A stretch of 64,000 bases of DNA, from NCBI RefSeq assembly GCF_036924595.1, contig NZ_JAZHRV010000001.1, forward strand, positions 2,790,001-2,854,000, written 5' to 3'. Made by a program: the position numbers and the translations under genes. Position 1 is the stretch's first letter. Each line of letters begins with the position of its first letter. Under the pieces are notes generated by a model. That model was not told the origin of the DNA and did not search any database. It saw nothing but the letters and a program-made list of their open reading frames with translations. Origin of the DNA: Bradyrhizobium algeriense (GTDB taxonomy: Bacteria > Pseudomonadota > Alphaproteobacteria > Rhizobiales > Xanthobacteraceae). Shown here piece after piece: positions 51,089-59,447 of the stretch.

Positions 51089-51158
51089 CATGACCTCCGG
51101 AAAATTTGGCTTGACGCAAAATTGGCTTGACGGAAGGCATCCTGACATGGTCGCCTCG

Positions 51159-51193
51159 TGTCCGAAATGGCATATTTCCCTCATTTCGGGACA
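51159..51193. promoter_or_regulatory. Palindromic operator in the divergent GlxA promoter region
   Basis: gtccgaaatg and catttcgggac are inverted arms separated by 12 bp, 24 bp before the GlxA start. Two direct TTGGCTTGACG copies (near 51106 and 51122) supply TTGACG -35-like elements. This is the likely site for GlxA itself. Confidence 0.5.
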
Positions 51194-51216
51194 TCAGCCA
51201 AAAAGCGAGCTGCAGG

Positions 51217-52155
51217 ATGATCGGCGTTCTCGTATTTCCGGATTTCCAGCTGCTCGATGCCGCCGGTCCGATTTCGGTGTTCGAGATCGGAGCGCGCTAC
51301 GCCGAAAACGCCCCTTCGATCAGGGTTTTGGCGGTGACGCCGGGACCGGTGCGCTCGTCCTCCGGCGTCGAGATGCTCGCGCGCGGGCTAAGGCCGTCGG
51401 GCGCGATCACCACCCTGATCATCGCGGGGGGCGAGGGCGTGCGGCAGGCGGCGACCTGCGAGAAGACGCTCGGCTTCGTGCGCGCGATTGCCAAACGTGG
51501 CGTCCGCATCGCCAGCGTCTGCTCCGGCGCCTATATCCTCGCCGAGGCCGGCCTGCTCGATGGCCGCCGCGCCACCACGCATTGGCAGCGCACGCCGCAT
51601 TTTCTCAAAACCTATCCGCAAGTGAAGCTCGAGCCGGACCGCATCTTCGTCCGCGATGGCGACATCTGGACGTCGGCCGGGATATCGGCCGGCATCGATC
51701 TGTCGCTGGCGATGATCGCGGAAGATTACGGCGACGAGATCGCGCAGAAGACCGCGAAGCAACTGGTGCTCTATCACCGTCGTAGCGGCGGCCAGTCGCA
51801 ATTCTCCTCGCTGCTGGAATTGAAGGCACCGAACGGCCGGTTCGGACCGCTGTTGGCCTGGGCCCGCGAGAATCTCGATGCACCGCTCACCGTCGAGGAT
51901 CTCGCCGAGCAGGCCGGCATGAGTTCGCGGCATTTCACCCGCGCTTTCATGGCGGAGACCGGCAGCACGCCGTCAAAGGCGGTGGAGCGGCTGCGCATCG
52001 AGGTGGCGCGGCAACGCGTGCAATCGTCCAGCGAGGCGATCGAGCGGGTTGCCGAAGTCACGGGCTTTCGCGATCCCGAGCGGATGCGCCGCGCCTTCAT
52101 CCGCGCCTTCGGCCAGCCCCCGCAATCGCTGCGCCGCGCGGCGCGGGCGGGGTAG
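51217..52155 (+). CDS. GlxA-family transcriptional regulator (DJ-1 + AraC HTH)
   Basis: 312 residues from the ATG at 51217. The N-terminal DJ-1/PfpI domain (about 1-190) has MIGVLVFPDFQLLDAAGP and the cysteine loop ASVCSGAYILAEAGLL (C102). The C-terminal AraC-type domain (about 210-310) has LTVEDLAEQAGMSSRHFTRAFMAETGSTPSKAVERLRIEVARQRVQ and a second helix-turn-helix, GFRDPERMRRAFIRAFGQPPQ. It probably regulates the divergent isonitrile-hydratase-like gene in response to a small ligand. Confidence 0.88.
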   Translation: MIGVLVFPDFQLLDAAGPISVFEIGARYAENAPSIRVLAVTPGPVRSSSGVEMLARGLRPSGAITTLIIAGGEGVRQAATCEKTLGFVRAIAKRGVRIASVCSGAYILAEAGLLDGRRATTHWQRTPHFLKTYPQVKLEPDRIFVRDGDIWTSAGISAGIDLSLAMIAEDYGDEIAQKTAKQLVLYHRRSGGQSQFSSLLELKAPNGRFGPLLAWARENLDAPLTVEDLAEQAGMSSRHFTRAFMAETGSTPSKAVERLRIEVARQRVQSSSEAIERVAEVTGFRDPERMRRAFIRAFGQPPQSLRRAARAG

Positions 52156-52171
52156 GGGCATTGGAGAAACG

Positions 52172-52684
52172 CTATCTCCGGAAATCCACCCGGCCTTGCG
52201 TAAAGTAACCGTCTATTCTCTGATCGCTCACCATCAGGCCGACCCAGGGGACCGTGATCTCCGGGTTGTTCAGGTTGATATATTTCCCGACCAGCCGGCG
52301 CGGACCTTCGCGCCTGGCCTCGATCAGGCCTCTGCGCTTACCGGAATCCCAATCGAATAGCAGGTACACGCGGTCTCCGACGATTCTTGCTTCGCCCTGG
52401 CCCGGCTTCCATTTATCGGGGGCATCGCCCGGTATGGTGGGATCCGCTGCCCCCTTCCAGCGGCTCGACCACTCGCCTTCGATCGTGCCGCGCGGGCCGC
52501 TCGTATTTCCAGCGCTCCATGGCTTTGCATTTTCGTCGGCGGCGGATTCTTCCGGTACCGTGTTGCGGGCAAACTGCGTCACGTCATCGTCGTTGGGGTT
52601 TGGAACGTCCATGACGCCGAATGGATTTCGGATTGCCGGATCGTTTTCGGATACGACGTTTCGGTTTGCGCTTTCGGATTTCAT
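52172..52684 (-). CDS. Hypothetical soluble protein, 170 aa
   Basis: The ATG at 52684 sits behind GGAGGCACCG. A disordered Asn/Asp/Pro-rich first half (about 1-65, with NPNDDDVTQFARNTVPEES) precedes a beta-rich domain (IEGEWSSRWKG, EARIVGDRVYLLFDWDSGKRRGLIEARREGPRRLVGKYINLNNPE and WVGLMVSDQRIDGYFTQGRVDFRR). There is no signal peptide or cysteine. I do not recognise the fold; it is convergent with glxA. Confidence 0.7.
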   Translation of the reverse strand: MKSESANRNVVSENDPAIRNPFGVMDVPNPNDDDVTQFARNTVPEESAADENAKPWSAGNTSGPRGTIEGEWSSRWKGAADPTIPGDAPDKWKPGQGEARIVGDRVYLLFDWDSGKRRGLIEARREGPRRLVGKYINLNNPEITVPWVGLMVSDQRIDGYFTQGRVDFRR

Positions 52685-52850
52685 CGGTGCCTCCAACTGC
52701 CATGGCCGTGCTTCGCTCCGAGCGGCACGGCCTGCTTCAAGGGCGTTGGATCGCAGGATGGAGGCGCGGCGGCCACCCGATTTCCGGGGGAACCTTGCTG
52801 GCTATGTCTGATGTCTCCGGCGCGCGATGATTCGGCGCCGTTCGCCTGGC

Positions 52851-53750
52851 TCACGCAACATCGGCTTGCGCGCTCGGCGTCTCCTCCGCGAGCAAGGCAT
52901 CGAGATCGACGAGCTGCGGATCGTCATGCTCGGGTTCGCCGTTGAGTCCTGCGCTGCCATGAAGATGCATCAGGGTCTGCACGCGGCGGGCGTTGAGATG
53001 GTCCACATGCTGATGCTGCAGGGCTACCGGCAGCAGCGCCTTGGGCAGCCCGACCAGCGCAAAGGCCGGAACCTTGCGCACCTCGTCGCCCTCGCGCCAA
53101 AGCAGGGGATGGAGGGTGTAAATCAATTGCCGATCGATCTCCGCCGATGGCGGTTGCTCCGCCTCTGATAGCGCGATGCTGGCGAGGTTGGCGTTACCAG
53201 CGCGGGTGCGTACGGCTGCGGATCGCAGCTCCCAACATATCAAGTCTGCCGCCGCAAGAACCTCGCGGCGAACGGCATCCACGTTGCTCGAGAACCTGGT
53301 CGCTTCCGGTATCGACATCGCGCTTTTCGTGACGGCCTCGACCAGCGCGGTGGCGCCGCCGTCAAATCCCGGCGCGGCCCGCTCTATCGCCGCAGCCATC
53401 GCCTCGATCTGGTCCGCCAGCGCATCGCGGTCGCGCTGGGCCTTGGCGTCCGCCAGCGCGCGTTCGGCTGAAGCGACCTGCTCGTCGAATTCCAGCAGTT
53501 CGGCACGCATCGTCTTGGTGCGGTCCTCGACGGCGCGCATGGCAGCTTCGGCGCGATCGAGCCGGGCATTGGCAGCACCGGCTACCGCCAGCCGTTCGGC
53601 GGCGGTGCGTTTTTCTGCAAGTTCCGACTCGGCGACGCTCAGCCGCTCGGCCAACTTCTGCCGCGCCGCCAACTTTTCCTTCAGCGCGTTCTCAAAGCGC
53701 TCGATCGGGCCGAGCTCGCGCATAAAAAGCTCGCGCTTAAAAAATGCCAT
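52851..53750 (-). CDS. Coiled-coil hypothetical protein, 299 aa
   Basis: The start is set at the ATG at 53750 (MAFFKRELFMRELGPIERFENALKEKLAARQKL). A long helix from about 20 to 150 contains heptads and Ala/Glu/Arg, with AERLSVAESELAEKRTAAERLAVAGAANARLDRAEAAMRAVEDRTKTMRAELLEFDEQV. A mixed helical C-terminus follows, with short Leu-rich and His-rich parts (HQHVDHLNARRVQTLMHLH). A structural or phage-like role cannot be distinguished from sequence. No membrane segment is present. Confidence 0.68.
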   Translation of the reverse strand: MAFFKRELFMRELGPIERFENALKEKLAARQKLAERLSVAESELAEKRTAAERLAVAGAANARLDRAEAAMRAVEDRTKTMRAELLEFDEQVASAERALADAKAQRDRDALADQIEAMAAAIERAAPGFDGGATALVEAVTKSAMSIPEATRFSSNVDAVRREVLAAADLICWELRSAAVRTRAGNANLASIALSEAEQPPSAEIDRQLIYTLHPLLWREGDEVRKVPAFALVGLPKALLPVALQHQHVDHLNARRVQTLMHLHGSAGLNGEPEHDDPQLVDLDALLAEETPSAQADVA

Positions 53751-53924
53751 GGCAATACCCCCGCGCATCACGATCGTCCGCCGAATCAGCGGGCCGATTC
53801 GCTACATGTAAAAACTAGCCTGAAACTTGGATGACATTGCGGCTTAAGTCTGTTGGGCGAAACCGGGCAGTGGATGATGGCCGGCCAGGGGCCGGCCATC
53901 AACGTCGCTGTGCATGGAACGCGG

Positions 53925-55145
53925 CTAAACCGGCTTGTCGGGGTGCCACCCGAGCACCGCCAGCATCACGAAAAACCCGACGACATAGGCCACAGCCACC
54001 GGCCATCCCTGGCTGATCCAGCGGCCGACGGATTTGGCCTCCGGATACATGTTCGACAAGGCGACGCCCGCCGATGAGCCGAACCAGATCATCGATCCGC
54101 CGAAGCCGACGGCATAGGCCAGATAGCCCCAGTCGTAGCCGCCTTGTTTCAGCGCGAGCGCGGTGAGGGGAATGTTGTCGAACACGGCGGAGACGAAGCC
54201 CAAGCCCAGCGCGGTCGGCCATGAAGCGACCGGCAGCTTCTCGACCGGCATCAGCGAAGCCGAGGTGACCAATGCCAGAAGAAAGATCGTGCCCTTGAAG
54301 GTCTCGGGCATCACCTTCCAATCCGGCGTGCGCAATCCCGCCGTCAGCAGAATGACGACCCAGACGGCGATGCCGAGAACCGGGACAGCATCGAGCAGGG
54401 CAGGGAACTTCAAATTGGCGGTGATGTTCGCGGCCAGTGCGGCGACGAGAATGGCGGCGACGATGAACACCCGCGCCGGGTCGATCTTCAGCCCCTTTGA
54501 CGCATCCTTTTGGATTGGCGAGTAGCGCTGTTGCTGAATGGAAGCGGGCACCGCGAAGATCAGCATCGCAACGATGGCCGCGATATAGGCCTCCACCACG
54601 GCGAGCGGACTGACGCCCGCGATCCACATCATGGTGGTGGTGGTGTCGCCGACGACGCTGCCGGCTCCGCCGGCATTCGAGGCTGCGACGATTGCCGCGA
54701 GATAGCCGATGTGAACCTTGCCCCGGAACACGTGCCGCGCAACGGTGCCGCCGATCAGGGCGGCGGCGATATTGTCGAGGAAGCTCGACAGCACGAACAC
54801 CAGGGCGAGCAGGACCACGCCGCCCTTCCAGTCGTCCGGCAACAGCGCCGGCATCTCATCCGGAATCCGGCTTTCCTCGAAATGCCGGGACAGCAGCGCA
54901 AACCCCATCAAGAGCAGGAACAGATTGCCGAGCGTGACCCACTCGTGCGCCATATGGTGGCCGAGGCCGCCGAGGCCGGTGCCGTATTTGAACCCGGTGA
55001 AGATCAACTTGTAGACGATGATCGCGGCAAGGCCGGCGAGCGCGACCTGAAGCGTCTTGTGATGGAACAGCGCGACCCCGAGCAGCGTCAGCGCGAACAG
55101 GATGAAGTCGACGGGTATCCCGAATACAAGGATGGGTTCGATCAC
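53925..55145 (-). CDS. Ion transporter superfamily membrane protein (citrate/Na+:H+ type)
   Basis: 406 residues from a GTG at 55145 behind CCGAGGCCGTT. Around eleven helices are visible. Motifs typical of the IT superfamily (ArsB, NhaD, CitMHS) are present twice: DNIAAALIGGTVARHV followed by SNAGGAGSVVGDTTTTMMW, and DNIPLTALALKQGG followed by GFGGSMIWFGSSAGVALSNMYPEA. These re-entrant SNxGG and DNxx elements coordinate the ion. The substrate may be a sodium ion or an organic acid. The frame is open upstream as a TTG at 55193. Confidence 0.8.
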   Translation of the reverse strand: MIEPILVFGIPVDFILFALTLLGVALFHHKTLQVALAGLAAIIVYKLIFTGFKYGTGLGGLGHHMAHEWVTLGNLFLLLMGFALLSRHFEESRIPDEMPALLPDDWKGGVVLLALVFVLSSFLDNIAAALIGGTVARHVFRGKVHIGYLAAIVAASNAGGAGSVVGDTTTTMMWIAGVSPLAVVEAYIAAIVAMLIFAVPASIQQQRYSPIQKDASKGLKIDPARVFIVAAILVAALAANITANLKFPALLDAVPVLGIAVWVVILLTAGLRTPDWKVMPETFKGTIFLLALVTSASLMPVEKLPVASWPTALGLGFVSAVFDNIPLTALALKQGGYDWGYLAYAVGFGGSMIWFGSSAGVALSNMYPEAKSVGRWISQGWPVAVAYVVGFFVMLAVLGWHPDKPV

Positions 55146-55206
55146 AACGGCCTCGGATGAGGGCAGAGGAAATTCACGGGGTTCAGCGCGCAATCTGCAA
55201 TGTGCA

Positions 55207-56154
55207 TTATTTCAGCGTCTTGAGCCAATCGGCGATTTCGCTGACCGCGACGTTGGCCTGCTGCAAGAGCTTGCCCATGGTGAAGAAGCCGTGGAACTGG
55301 CCGGGGAAGTGGCGGTAGGTCATGGGCACGCCGGCCTCCTTGAGCCGCGCGGCATATTCGGCGCCCTCATCGCGCAGCGGATCGGCGCCGGCGGTCAGCA
55401 CATAGGCCGGCGGCAGCCCGGCGAGCGTCTTCGCGCGCGCGGGCGAGGCCTTCCAATGGTCGATGTCATCAGCGCTGTTCAGATAATGGTTGCAGAACCA
55501 TTTGATCACGGAATGGGTGAGGAGGATGCTGGTCTCGGGCTCGCTGTGCGAGGGGTGGCTCATAGCAAAATCGGTGGCGGGATAAATCAACACCTGGCCG
55601 GCGAGTTTTGGTCCGTCACCGTCGCGCGCGGCCAGGGCCACGACGGCTGCAAGATTGCCGCCGGCACTGTCGCCGCCAACCAGCAATTGCGCGGCGTCGA
55701 TGCCGAGCTGTCTGGCGTTGTCCGCAACCCATGTCGTTGCCGTAATCGCGTCATCGGCGGCGGCCGGGAATTTGTGCTCGGGCGCGAGGCGGTAATCGAT
55801 GGAGATGACGATCAACTCGCCTTCATGGGCGAGCATGCGGCAGACCACATCATGGGAATCGAGATTGCCGATCACCCAGCCGCCGCCATGGAAGAAGACG
55901 AGGCATGGCGCGAGACCGTTGGTCTTGCGCAGCGCCTTCGGTGTGTAGATGCGGGCCGGGAGCGCGCCATGCGGTGCCGGGATCGACAGCGGCTTGTCCG
56001 ATTCCAGTTCAGGCGGTTCGGGATTACTGACGAAGCGGGCGTTCAGATAGTACTCGCGGGCTTCCGGTGCGGTCAGCGTCTCGTAGGCGGGACGGCCCGC
56101 CTCCTGGAAAGCCTTGTAGACGGCGGCGGCATCGGGATCGAGCGTGACGGGCAT
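55207..56154 (-). CDS. Alpha/beta hydrolase, hormone-sensitive-lipase family
   Basis: 315 residues, with the HSL signature HGGGW (89-93) for the oxyanion hole, the nucleophile S163 in GGDSAGGN, and the acid and base D258 (AGADPLRD) and H288 (PGQFHGF). The cap region is at the N-terminus. It acts as a cytoplasmic carboxylesterase; the natural substrate is unknown. The ATG at 56154 follows GAGAGGTCCC. A palindromic REP lies just upstream. The SDR gene at 56256 lies 101 bp upstream on the same strand and may share its transcript. Confidence 0.88.
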   Translation of the reverse strand: MPVTLDPDAAAVYKAFQEAGRPAYETLTAPEAREYYLNARFVSNPEPPELESDKPLSIPAPHGALPARIYTPKALRKTNGLAPCLVFFHGGGWVIGNLDSHDVVCRMLAHEGELIVISIDYRLAPEHKFPAAADDAITATTWVADNARQLGIDAAQLLVGGDSAGGNLAAVVALAARDGDGPKLAGQVLIYPATDFAMSHPSHSEPETSILLTHSVIKWFCNHYLNSADDIDHWKASPARAKTLAGLPPAYVLTAGADPLRDEGAEYAARLKEAGVPMTYRHFPGQFHGFFTMGKLLQQANVAVSEIADWLKTLK

Positions 56155-56174
56155 GGGACCTCTCGTTTTGAGTT

Positions 56175-56248
56175 GTCATCCCGGGGCGCGCAGCGAACCC
56201 GGAATCTCGAGATTCCGGGTTCGCATCTGCGATGCGCCCCGGAATGAC
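56175..56248. repeat. Long perfect REP palindrome
   Basis: gtcatcccggggcgc...gcgccccggaatgac encloses gaacccggaatctcgagattccgggttc, a 28-bp perfect inner palindrome. A different REP family from 6110. It lies between two minus-strand genes and may affect read-through. Confidence 0.8.
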
Positions 56249-56255
56249 GGTTGCG

Positions 56256-57035
56256 TCAGGCGGCGGTGCGGCCGCCGTCGACGGTATAGGCGGAGCCGGA
56301 AACGTAGCTCGCCTCGTCGGAGGCCAGGAACGCCACGACGGAGGCGACTTCGGATGCCTGTCCGAGCCGCCGCGCCGGAATCCGGTCGACGATCTTCTCG
56401 TTCGGCAGCGGTTCATTGCCGGGATTGCGGCCCTGCAGGATGGTGCTCAGCATCCGGCTGTCGATCAGGCCGGGGCAGACGCAATTGACCCGCACGCCGG
56501 TGCCGGTGCATTCCCAGGCGGCGCTCTTGGTGAGCCCGATCACCGCATGCTTGCTGGCGCTGTAGACGGCGATCATCGGCGATCCGATCAGGCCGGCGAT
56601 CGAGGCGGTGTTGATGATGCTGCCCTTGTTTTGTTTGAGCATCACCGGCAGCACATGCTTCATGCCGAGAAAGACGCCGACGACGTTGACGTCGAGCACG
56701 CGCCGAAAACTCTCCAGCGAATATTCCGGGATCGGCTTGATGTTACCCTCGATGCCGGCGTTGTTGTAGAACGCGTCGATCGCGCCGAACCTGTCGACCG
56801 TGGCGCGGACATAGTCCGCGACCTCGTCCTCCTGGGTAACGTCCGCCGCGACCGCGTGCGCTTCGGCGGAGGCGGGCAGGTCCTTGATCGCGGCCTTAAG
56901 GTCGTCTTCCCTGCGGTCGACGGCGACGATACGGGCACCGCGTTCGGCCAAGAGGCGGATGGTCGCGGTTCCAATGACGCCGGCGGCGCCGGTCACGACG
57001 GCAACCCGGCCATCGAGACGAATTCGATCGGGCAT
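56256..57035 (-). CDS. SDR family oxidoreductase
   Basis: 259 residues with TGAAGVIG (15-22), NNAG (91-94), S145, and YxxxK as Y158/K162 (YSASK), all present. The end ...ASYVSGSAYTVDGGRTAA is typical of the FabG-like classical SDR. D40 after beta-2 (VAVDRRE) suggests NAD preference. The ATG at 57035 follows GGAAATCCCAGAC. The reaction is not predictable. The hydrolase at 55207 could share its pathway, but the REP lies between them. Confidence 0.9.
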   Translation of the reverse strand: MPDRIRLDGRVAVVTGAAGVIGTATIRLLAERGARIVAVDRREDDLKAAIKDLPASAEAHAVAADVTQEDEVADYVRATVDRFGAIDAFYNNAGIEGNIKPIPEYSLESFRRVLDVNVVGVFLGMKHVLPVMLKQNKGSIINTASIAGLIGSPMIAVYSASKHAVIGLTKSAAWECTGTGVRVNCVCPGLIDSRMLSTILQGRNPGNEPLPNEKIVDRIPARRLGQASEVASVVAFLASDEASYVSGSAYTVDGGRTAA

Positions 57036-57316
57036 GTCTGGGATTTCCTCTCGCTCCTCCGGTTATCCCGGATTTTGGTGGTTTTCACGCCAGGAGTGGG
57101 CACCCTTGCGCGAACGGAAGCGACTATTTCATCTGAAACGGGGCATGACTAGATCATGGGGCCATGATCGAGATCATGGTGCGACCATTGAAAGCCGGTT
57201 TCCGCCTTCCCCCGGGGCCACGGATCGAGTGCGGCGGGAAGGGGGCAAGCCGCCCTTTCCGCGCCGTATTCGCCGTGTTAACCGGGTGGGACGCGAGCGG
57301 CGGATAAGTCTGTACT

Positions 57317-58342
57317 ATGTCGCGAGCCCGATTCGCCTGTAAAAGCCGCGAGATGCTTCGAACCATTGCCCTGACCGGTCTTGCGGCGCTGATCGCCGCC
57401 ACCATGACTTCGCTTGTGCCGCCGGCGCAGGCGCAGATCGGCAATATCTTTTCCGATCCGCCGCTGCGGCCGCCGGGCGCCATTCCCCGCGGCAATCAGC
57501 AGCAGCAACAATTTCCCGACGACGACGAGGAAGTGCCGGAATTGCCGCGCGGCCGCCTGTTGCCGACCCCGAACCGTCCGCCGCCGGGGCAGGGCGCTCC
57601 GCCGCCGGGAAGCTTCCAGTCGCAGCCGCTGGCGCCGCCGCCGGGAACGACCGTCGCTCCCCAGGGCACGCAACCGGGTGTTGCGGTTCAGCCGCCGCAG
57701 CCGGGCCAGCCGGGCGTCGCCACCGCGCCGCCGGGCCAGCGCCAGCCGCCAGCCAAAGGCGTGCCGCAATCGCCGGCGACGCTACAGCCGGGCGATGAGG
57801 TCGTGTCCGAGCCGCCGGCCACCAAGATCACCAACAAGAAGGCGAGCTTCTCCGGCCTCGACAAGATCACCGGCCGCATCATCAATTTCGAGGAGGATAT
57901 CGGTGAGACCGTGCAGTTCGGCGCGCTGCGCGTGAAGACCAGTGCCTGCTACACGCGGCCGTCGACGGAAGCTGCCAACACGGACGCCTTTGTCGAGGTC
58001 GACGAGATCACGCTGCAGGGCGAGGTGAAGCGGATATTCTCGGGCTGGATGTACGCGGCAAGCCCCGGCCTGCATGGCGTCGAGCACCCAGTCTACGACA
58101 TCTGGCTGACCGACTGCAAAGGCCCCGACCAGACCATCGTCAGCGCACAGCCCGATCCGGCGAAGACAGTCGCGCCGCCGGCCGGGCAGAAGCGTCCGCC
58201 GCAGCCGAAGCAGGCGGCGCCGCGTCCACCGGGACTACCGCCGCAGCCGCAATTCCAGCAGCAGCCGCAGCAGGCTCCGCCGCCGCCACCCCCGCCGCAG
58301 CAGCGGCCGGGTGGACTGTTTGGCGGATTGTTCGGGAATTAG
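57317..58342 (+). CDS. Secreted Pro/Gln-rich DUF2155 protein
   Basis: 341 residues; the start is at 57317 or the internal ATG at 57353, both of which keep the signal peptide (MLRTIALTGLAALIAATMTSLVPPAQAQ). A long Pro/Gln-rich region (about 45-160) is followed by a DUF2155 core (about 165-275) with KASFSGLDKITGRIINFEEDIGETVQFGALRVKTSACYTRP and WMYAASPGLHGVEHPVYDIWLTDCKG, two cysteines, and a Pro/Gln-rich tail ending RPGGLFGGLFGN. DUF2155 is found in alphaproteobacteria and is of unknown function. It is probably periplasmic or surface-located. Confidence 0.88.
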   Translation: MSRARFACKSREMLRTIALTGLAALIAATMTSLVPPAQAQIGNIFSDPPLRPPGAIPRGNQQQQQFPDDDEEVPELPRGRLLPTPNRPPPGQGAPPPGSFQSQPLAPPPGTTVAPQGTQPGVAVQPPQPGQPGVATAPPGQRQPPAKGVPQSPATLQPGDEVVSEPPATKITNKKASFSGLDKITGRIINFEEDIGETVQFGALRVKTSACYTRPSTEAANTDAFVEVDEITLQGEVKRIFSGWMYAASPGLHGVEHPVYDIWLTDCKGPDQTIVSAQPDPAKTVAPPAGQKRPPQPKQAAPRPPGLPPQPQFQQQPQQAPPPPPPPQQRPGGLFGGLFGN

Positions 58343-58384
58343 GACGCCCGCCTCCGCGTCGGCAGGTTGTACGCCCCCAAATAC

Positions 58385-59344
58385 TCAGCATTCACCGTGT
58401 AGCCGCCACTTGCCGTCGGCAGTGCGCCTTACAGTAAGATCGCCCATGCGGATGTTCGTCGCGAGGAAATCGATGAAGCTGCGCACGCGCGTCGGCAGCG
58501 GCCCGGCGTGGCCGACGTAGATCGCATGGATGTCTTCGCGGTCCCCCGGATTGTAGTTTTGCAGCACCGGAATCAGGCGCCCGGCCTCGATGTCCGGACC
58601 GACGTGGAATAGAGCCAGGCGTGCGCAGCCGACTCCGCCGAGCGCGAGCCGGCGGACCGCTTCGCCGTCGCTGGCGCGTGCTGCTGGCGGCGGCAGCACC
58701 TCCTCGATCCGCTCGCCGCGACGGAACGGCCAACCGCGAATGCTGCGCGGAAAAGTCCAACCGATGCCGCGATGGCTGGCGAGTTCAGCCGGGGTCTTCG
58801 GCTCGCCGAAACGGGCAAGATAAGTCGGCGCGGCCACCACCGCCATGCGGCTGGTCCCGAGCTTGCGCGCGACGAGGCGCGAAGCCCCCAGCGGCCCGAC
58901 GCGAATTGCCACGTCGGCGCGCTCCTGCATCAGGTCGATGACCGTATCGGTGAGAACGATGTCGAGCGTGATATCGGGATGCTCGGCGAGGAAGCGCGGC
59001 AGCAGCGGCATCACGTGCTGCATGCCGAAGGGTATGTTGCTATTCACCATCAGATGCCCGCGCGGCGCTGCACCGGAGCCGGCCTCGCGCTCCGCCTCCT
59101 CGATCTCGCCGAGAATGCGCAACGAGCGCTGGTAGAAGGCCTGGCCTTCCTCGGTCAGTTGGAGCTTGCGCGTGGTCCGGTTCACAAGTCGCGTGCCGAG
59201 CCGGGCCTCCAGGCGGGATACCAGCTTGCTCACGCCGGATGGGGTCATGCGAAGGCTTTTTGCCGCCGCGGTGAACCCGCCGAGGTCGACGACCCGGACG
59301 AAGACCTCCATCTCGGCGGAACGGTTGGTATCGAGCCGGCTCAT
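58385..59344 (-). CDS. LysR-family transcriptional regulator
   Basis: 319 residues. The N-terminal winged helix (SAEMEVFVRVVDLGGFTAAAKSLRMTPSGVSKLVSRLEARLGTRLVNRTTRKLQLTEEG) precedes a two-lobed effector domain. It is transcribed divergently from the MFS and aldo/keto reductase genes, whose start is 104 bp away. LysR proteins usually activate the divergent operon in response to a small molecule. The stop lies 43 bp from the convergent DUF2155 gene. Confidence 0.9.
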   Translation of the reverse strand: MSRLDTNRSAEMEVFVRVVDLGGFTAAAKSLRMTPSGVSKLVSRLEARLGTRLVNRTTRKLQLTEEGQAFYQRSLRILGEIEEAEREAGSGAAPRGHLMVNSNIPFGMQHVMPLLPRFLAEHPDITLDIVLTDTVIDLMQERADVAIRVGPLGASRLVARKLGTSRMAVVAAPTYLARFGEPKTPAELASHRGIGWTFPRSIRGWPFRRGERIEEVLPPPAARASDGEAVRRLALGGVGCARLALFHVGPDIEAGRLIPVLQNYNPGDREDIHAIYVGHAGPLPTRVRSFIDFLATNIRMGDLTVRRTADGKWRLHGEC

Positions 59345-59447
59345 GTTGAATTCGCATCACAAATGATTGGATTGCCGGCATCCTAATTCTTCCGCCGCGC
59401 TTCCGCTATTTGCGTTGCAGCAACCCTGTCCTGATCCGGAGCAACGC

